Assembly: GCA_001797745.1 (NCBI GenBank)
Contig: MGQF01000073.1
Span: 6,266-16,236 of the forward strand
From: Deltaproteobacteria bacterium RBG_13_52_11
Lineage (GTDB): Bacteria; Desulfobacterota; B13-G15; RBG-16-54-18
Length of the DNA stretch: 9,971 nucleotides
Direction of reading: 5' to 3'
This document shows, in pieces, positions 6,585 through 9,971 of this stretch (the first letter of the stretch is position 1; each line of letters begins with the position of its first letter). The position numbers and the translations under genes were made by a program. The notes below the pieces were generated by a model. The model did no database searches, had not been told where the DNA came from, and saw nothing but the letters and a program-made list of their open reading frames with translations.

Positions 6585-6612
6585 ACCCTCTTGAGAAGAG
6601 GGTGAGGGAGGG
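6585..6612. repeat. Palindromic CCCTCACC-type repeat, copy 2 (8-bp perfect hairpin)
   Basis: ACCCTCTT (6585-6592), a GAG loop and AAGAGGGT (6596-6603) form a perfect stem, followed by GAGGGAGGG. It lies just after the end of the diaphorase operon (stop at 6625-6627, - strand). Read in that direction the stem is followed by TTTC only, so it is a weak terminator candidate and more probably a copy of the repeat at 5934-5969 in opposite orientation. Confidence 0.45.
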
Positions 6613-6624
6613 TTCAGCGGGTCT

Positions 6625-7365
6625 TTATCCTTTTTTCGTCTTACGGCAAACCGGGCAGAGCGCGTAAAAGTCCTTGGGCAAATGGGCCCGGTCGATGATC
6701 CAGTTTAATTGAAACAGCGGGGCAAAGGGCTTCCCACAGGATTGACACGGCTGCATCTTCAAGGTCCGCTTCCACCTGACTATGGTCCGTTCGTCCCCCC
6801 GCTCTTCCATCTTAATACAGTCTGTCGGACAGACGTATACGCACGCCCCACAGGCGATACAGGCGAGGGGATCCCCAAAGGGAGGGGCTACCTCCCTCCT
6901 GTCCCCTCGGTTGACGAAGGTGATGGCGTTGGCCTTGACAACCTCTCTACATACCCGCTCGCAGAGGCCGCAGAGGATACAGTCGTCGACGTCCAGCACG
7001 CGGAACCTTGCCTCCTCAACCCCCGCCTCCTGGGCCATCGTGCGGATCTTCTCAGAATGGGGGGCCCGTGCTAGGAGCAATTCCAGGATCATACGGCGGG
7101 CGCGCTGAACGTTCTCGGTGCTGACGGCGACCTCGATGCCGGCTTCTACCGGGTAGTTGCAGGAGGTGGTCATCCTCGTGCGACCTCCCTTGGTCACCTC
7201 CACCAAACAGAGGCGGCACGCCCCATATGAGGACACTGCCTCGTGATAGCAGAGGTGGGGGATCTCGACACCATACTCGAGGGCCACGGGGAGCAGCATC
7301 TGCCCTTTCGCCGCCTCCACCTCAAGTCCATCGATATGAAACCTGACAAGTTCCTTCTCAGACAT
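6625..7365 (-). CDS. HoxU/NuoG-N-like iron-sulfur subunit of a soluble diaphorase
   Basis: A 246-residue electron-relay subunit. The N-terminal plant-type [2Fe-2S] domain has Cys39, Cys50, Cys53 and Cys69. A short NuoG-like helical linker follows but lacks the His-Cys3 ligands of the usual [4Fe-4S] site. Two [4Fe-4S] ferredoxin motifs follow: Cys129/132/135/139 and Cys169/172/175/179. The C-terminus adds a four-cysteine knuckle (Cys207/210 and Cys237/240) resembling the tail of HycF/HyfH-type ferredoxins. Neither an H-cluster domain nor a molybdopterin domain is present, so it is an adaptor rather than a hydrogenase. The ATG overlaps the stop of the nuoF-like gene as TGATG, with AAGGTGG (7376-7370) 4 nt upstream; a longer in-frame start at 7395 overlaps further and is less likely. 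It should pass electrons between NuoF and a partner such as the oxidoreductase coded upstream. Confidence 0.9.
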   Translation of the reverse strand: MSEKELVRFHIDGLEVEAAKGQMLLPVALEYGVEIPHLCYHEAVSSYGACRLCLVEVTKGGRTRMTTSCNYPVEAGIEVAVSTENVQRARRMILELLLARAPHSEKIRTMAQEAGVEEARFRVLDVDDCILCGLCERVCREVVKANAITFVNRGDRREVAPPFGDPLACIACGACVYVCPTDCIKMEERGDERTIVRWKRTLKMQPCQSCGKPFAPLFQLNWIIDRAHLPKDFYALCPVCRKTKKG

Positions 7366-9212
7366 CACGCCACCTTCACTGCATCCACCGGGCACACCTC
7401 CCTACAGGTGCCGCATTTGATGCATTTTGCTTGGTCGATCTCATGGGGTACCTTTTTCTCACCGGTGATGGCCTCAGTCGGACACTCCTTTTTACACTTC
7501 CCACAGGCGATACAGGCCTCGGGATCAATGGTGTAGGTGAGCAGTGCCGTGCAGACACCGGCAGGACACCGCTTTGCCCTGATGTGGGCCTCGTATTCAT
7601 CCCTGAAATAGCGGATAGTTGACAGCACCGGGTTAGGGGCCGACCCCCCCAAGGCGCACAGGGAGGCCTCCGATGTCACCCAGCCGAGCTCCTGGAGAAA
7701 CTCTATATCCCCCTCTTTCCCTTTCCCCTTCGTTATTGCGTCCAGTACTTCATACATCCTCAAAGTCCCATCGCGACAGGAAGTGCACTTGCCGCACGAT
7801 TCATCCTTGAGAAAGTGGGTGAAGTATTTGGCAATATCCACCATGCAGGTAGATTCATCCATCACGATCATCCCGCCGGAGCCCATCATCGAACCGGCCT
7901 TGGTCAGCTCATCGAAATCAACGGGGAGATCGAACAAACTTTCGGGGATGCAGCCGCCTGATGGCCCGCCGGTCTGCACCGCCTTGCACCGCTTCCCGCC
8001 GGGGATACCACCACCGATATCGTAGACGATCTCCCGCAACGTCATCCCCATGGGGACCTCGATGAGACCGGTGTTGTTGATCTTTCCGACCAGGGAGAAG
8101 ATCTTGGTGCCCTTGCTCCCCTGAGTACCTATAGAACTGTACCACGCAGCCCCCTTCTCTATGATCACCGGGACGTTGGCCCAGGTCTCGACGTTGTTGA
8201 GGTTCGTCGGTCTCTCCCACAAGCCGCTCTCCACCATGTGTATGTGTTTGGCCCTGGGCTCTGCCACATACCCCTCGATAGATGCCATGAGGGCTGAGGA
8301 CTCCCCTGCCACAAAGGCCCCACCACCCTTATTGATGACAAGAGTCAAATCGAAACCAGACCCAAGGATATTCTTGCCCAGCAACCCCATCTTTTGCGCC
8401 TGCTCGATGGCGATCCCCACATTCTCCACAGCCAGGGGGTACTCGTTCCTGACATAGACATACCCCTCGCGAGCCCCGATGGCATAGGCGCCGATGATCA
8501 TCCCTTCCAGGACGCTGTGGGGATTTCCCTCCATGAGGCTGCGATCCATATAGGCGCCGGGGTCCCCCTCGTCGCAGTTGCAGATGACGTACTTGATATC
8601 ACCATGAGCCCTGCGGCAGCTCTCCCACTTCCTCCCTGCGGGGAATCCACCTCCTCCGCGCCCCCGCAATCCGGAGCGTTTTACCTCTTCGATGATTTCG
8701 TCAGGTGACATATGGAAGAGGGCCTTTATCAAGGCCTTATACCCTCCCACAGCCAGATAGTCCTCTATCCGCGTGGGGTCTATATAACGGTTGTGGCCGA
8801 AGACCAACCGCTGCTGCTTTTTGTAAAAGGGGATGTCCTTCTCTGCAGGGATCGCCTGCCCCGTCTCGGGGTCCTGGTAGAGGAGGTCCTCTATCACCTG
8901 ACCCTTTTTTACGGTCTCGGCGATGATCTGCGGTACGCGCTCAGGGGTCACCCGCTGGTAAAATATCCCCAGGGGCTCTATGATCGTTATCGGTCCCCGC
9001 TCGCAAAAGCCATGACAGCAGGTGGACTTGAACTCTATGACCGACTTCGGCCCTAATACCTTTTCAAAGGCCTCCAAGACCTCCAACGCCCCAGCGCCTC
9101 TGCACCCGGTGCCTGTACAGAGGATTATCCTCTTCTCTCCCTCCCGTGCCTTTCGCTCCGCGAGGATCTGTGTGCGGACCTGCTCCAGTTCGTCAGGACT
9201 TTTTAGACGCAT
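7365..9212 (-). CDS. nuoF: NuoF-like NAD(P)H-binding flavoprotein subunit (HydB/HndC architecture)
   Basis: A 615-residue cytoplasmic diaphorase subunit exchanging electrons between NAD(P)(H), FMN and Fe-S clusters. Domain order: a thioredoxin-like [2Fe-2S] domain (Cys32, Cys37, Cys66, Cys70); the FMN/NAD domain with GLRGRGGGGFPAGRKWE (181-197) and CNCDEGDPGAYMDR (211-224); an SLBB-type region; the complex I N3-type [4Fe-4S] site (Cys473, Cys476, Cys479, Cys519); and a C-terminal 2x[4Fe-4S] ferredoxin (Cys567/570/573/577 and 597/600/603/607). A CPAGVC pair (549-554) precedes the ferredoxin. This is the layout of HydB/HndC in electron-bifurcating complexes and is longer than respiratory NuoF. 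The usual GEE of the nucleotide site reads GES (303-305). ATG 9212 was chosen over 9275 because GAGGAG lies 6 nt upstream and the overlap with nuoE falls to 20 nt. Confidence 0.95.
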   Translation of the reverse strand: MRLKSPDELEQVRTQILAERKAREGEKRIILCTGTGCRGAGALEVLEAFEKVLGPKSVIEFKSTCCHGFCERGPITIIEPLGIFYQRVTPERVPQIIAETVKKGQVIEDLLYQDPETGQAIPAEKDIPFYKKQQRLVFGHNRYIDPTRIEDYLAVGGYKALIKALFHMSPDEIIEEVKRSGLRGRGGGGFPAGRKWESCRRAHGDIKYVICNCDEGDPGAYMDRSLMEGNPHSVLEGMIIGAYAIGAREGYVYVRNEYPLAVENVGIAIEQAQKMGLLGKNILGSGFDLTLVINKGGGAFVAGESSALMASIEGYVAEPRAKHIHMVESGLWERPTNLNNVETWANVPVIIEKGAAWYSSIGTQGSKGTKIFSLVGKINNTGLIEVPMGMTLREIVYDIGGGIPGGKRCKAVQTGGPSGGCIPESLFDLPVDFDELTKAGSMMGSGGMIVMDESTCMVDIAKYFTHFLKDESCGKCTSCRDGTLRMYEVLDAITKGKGKEGDIEFLQELGWVTSEASLCALGGSAPNPVLSTIRYFRDEYEAHIRAKRCPAGVCTALLTYTIDPEACIACGKCKKECPTEAITGEKKVPHEIDQAKCIKCGTCREVCPVDAVKVA

Positions 9213-9663
9213 CCTTTTCTCCTCTGAGCAGCGACAGGACTTTGGTCCCGAGCATCCTTCCGTGATAATGGCCATCGACTACGACAAGGGGGGCCAAGGC
9301 ACAGGAGCCAAGACAGTTGACCGTTTCCAGGGTATATTTCTTATCCGAGGTCGTCTCCCCAGGTTTTACCGCCAACTCTCGTTCCATGGTGTTAAGGATC
9401 GATGCCGCCCCTTTGACATGACACGCCGTGCCCGTACACACCGTCACCAGATGACGGCCACGGGGGGTCAGGCTGAAGGCCCGATAAAAGGTCGCCAGGT
9501 AGTAGATCTGGGCCAAAGGGACCTGCAACTGCTGTGACACCTCCTCTAATATCTTGCGGGGGAGATAGTTTTCCAGCGCCTGTATATCCTGCAGGATGGC
9601 CAGGAGGCTCGCCTTCTGATGGTCATGTTTCTTCAGTATCTTCTCCAGCTGGGCACTCGTCAT
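9193..9663 (-). CDS. nuoE: NuoE-like [2Fe-2S] subunit (HydC/HndA type)
   Basis: A 156-residue partner of NuoF. An N-terminal helical bundle (residues 1-65, with the family motif IYYLATFYRAF at 53-63) precedes a thioredoxin-like [2Fe-2S] domain. The cluster ligands are Cys76-x4-Cys81 and Cys117-x3-Cys121, in VCTGTACHVKGA and NCLGSCALAP, exactly the family spacing. In known complexes this subunit docks on NuoF and helps tune the flavin site; in bifurcating hydrogenases the equivalent is HydC/HndA. Its ATG shares one base with the stop of the oxidoreductase beta gene (TAATG), with GAGGA (9674-9670) 6 nt upstream. It overlaps the nuoF-like start by 20 nt, so the three are read as one coupled unit. 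Length is normal and no ligand is missing. Confidence 0.95.
   Translation of the reverse strand: MTSAQLEKILKKHDHQKASLLAILQDIQALENYLPRKILEEVSQQLQVPLAQIYYLATFYRAFSLTPRGRHLVTVCTGTACHVKGAASILNTMERELAVKPGETTSDKKYTLETVNCLGSCALAPLVVVDGHYHGRMLGTKVLSLLRGEKDASKKS
9219..9224 (-). promoter_or_regulatory. Ribosome binding site that decides the nuoF start
   Basis: GAGGAG on the - strand lies 6 nt before ATG 9212, inside the end of nuoE. The alternative ATG at 9275 has no purine-rich motif before it. Confidence 0.65.
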
Positions 9664-9971
9664 TATTGGTCCTCGTTCGTCATCTGCACCTTTTTCTTCA
9701 ATTTCTCATACTCCTCCTTGACCCGCTGCTGAATCTCCGCGATCATCTCCGGGGTCAGGTGTCTGAACCTCCCTTGGATCTTGAGATACTCCTCGATGGG
9801 GCGCAATTCAGGGAAGTCGACGTTCAATCTATATCTGCCACGCTCCACCTCATACAGGGGAAACATCCCCGTTTCCACTGCCAGGCGCCCTGCATGGATG
9901 GCCAACTGGGTAGGCAGGCGCCACCCTGTGGGACAGACCGACAGGATATGGACGTAGGCAGGTCCCTCGAT
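9663..9971 (-). CDS. porB: 2-oxoacid:ferredoxin oxidoreductase beta subunit, C-terminal part (5' end outside window)
   Basis: The last 102 residues of a thiamine-diphosphate-dependent 2-oxoacid:ferredoxin oxidoreductase beta subunit; the frame stays open to the window edge. The visible part starts with EGPAYVHILSVCPTGW, the conserved segment whose Cys is expected to be the last ligand of the subunit's [4Fe-4S] cluster. It continues with LAVETGMFPLYEVERG and ends with the EEYLKIQGRFRHLTPEMI signature. The FPLYE and QGRFRHL motifs favour pyruvate:ferredoxin oxidoreductase or synthase, but 2-oxobutyrate, 2-oxoglutarate or branched-chain substrates cannot be excluded. The reaction interconverts 2-oxoacid plus CoA with acyl-CoA, CO2 and reduced ferredoxin. 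The stop overlaps the nuoE start (TAATG). The alpha, gamma and delta subunits should lie beyond 9971. Confidence 0.92.
   Translation of the reverse strand: MEGPAYVHILSVCPTGWRLPTQLAIHAGRLAVETGMFPLYEVERGRYRLNVDFPELRPIEEYLKIQGRFRHLTPEMIAEIQQRVKEEYEKLKKKVQMTNEDQ

Noticed and set aside
7918..8220. 100-codon - strand reading frame inside the nuoF-like gene, in another frame
   Set aside because: The nuoF frame has continuous family motifs through this stretch; the alternative is a compositional shadow.

Overview
The window reads as chromosomal DNA of a strictly anaerobic Gram-negative bacterium, most plausibly from the Desulfobacterota/deltaproteobacterial side. The reasons are an AsmA-type envelope protein, an oxygen-sensitive 2-oxoacid:ferredoxin oxidoreductase joined to soluble NuoEF-type diaphorase genes, an LsrF/DhnA-type class I aldolase, and strong Shine-Dalgarno sequences throughout. 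The lineage is inferred from gene content and protein style; there is no rRNA or other phylogenetic marker.

Layout: the left half (1-5783) is coded on the + strand and the right half (6019-9971) on the - strand, so the two halves converge on a gene-free strip at 5784-6018. Left half: the 3' part of an LsrF-like class I aldolase (1-524), a zinc medium-chain alcohol dehydrogenase (648-1673), an AsmA-family protein (1706-3796) and a hotdog-fold acyl-CoA thioesterase (3812-4291). The last three are 15-32 nt apart and look like one transcription unit. A more AT-rich, accessory-looking strip follows (4292-6018). It holds a perfect AATGTTA/TAACATT dyad, a near-consensus sigma-70 promoter, a 60-residue CxxC...CxxC protein, a possible REP-type fragment, an integron attC-like site and, directly behind that site, a homocysteine S-methyltransferase gene (4911-5783).

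Right half, read on the - strand from 9971 downwards: the C-terminus of a 2-oxoacid (probably pyruvate):ferredoxin oxidoreductase beta subunit, then nuoE-like, nuoF-like (HydB/HndC architecture with thioredoxin-like and 2x[4Fe-4S] extensions) and a HoxU-like iron-sulfur subunit. Consecutive genes overlap (TAATG, 20 nt, TGATG), so the four are translationally coupled. No hydrogenase gene is visible. The simplest reading is a module that lets 2-oxoacid oxidation exchange electrons with NAD(P) through a flavin/Fe-S diaphorase, possibly bifurcating. A separately promoted Hsp20 gene (6019-6462) lies downstream on the same strand, bracketed by two copies of a CCCTCACC-type palindromic repeat.

Most noteworthy: the overlapping POR-NuoE-NuoF-HoxU unit, a Glu-to-Ser change in the NAD-binding motif of NuoF, the HycF-like four-cysteine tail on the HoxU-like subunit, and the attC-like site placed as in a gene cassette in front of the homocysteine methyltransferase.
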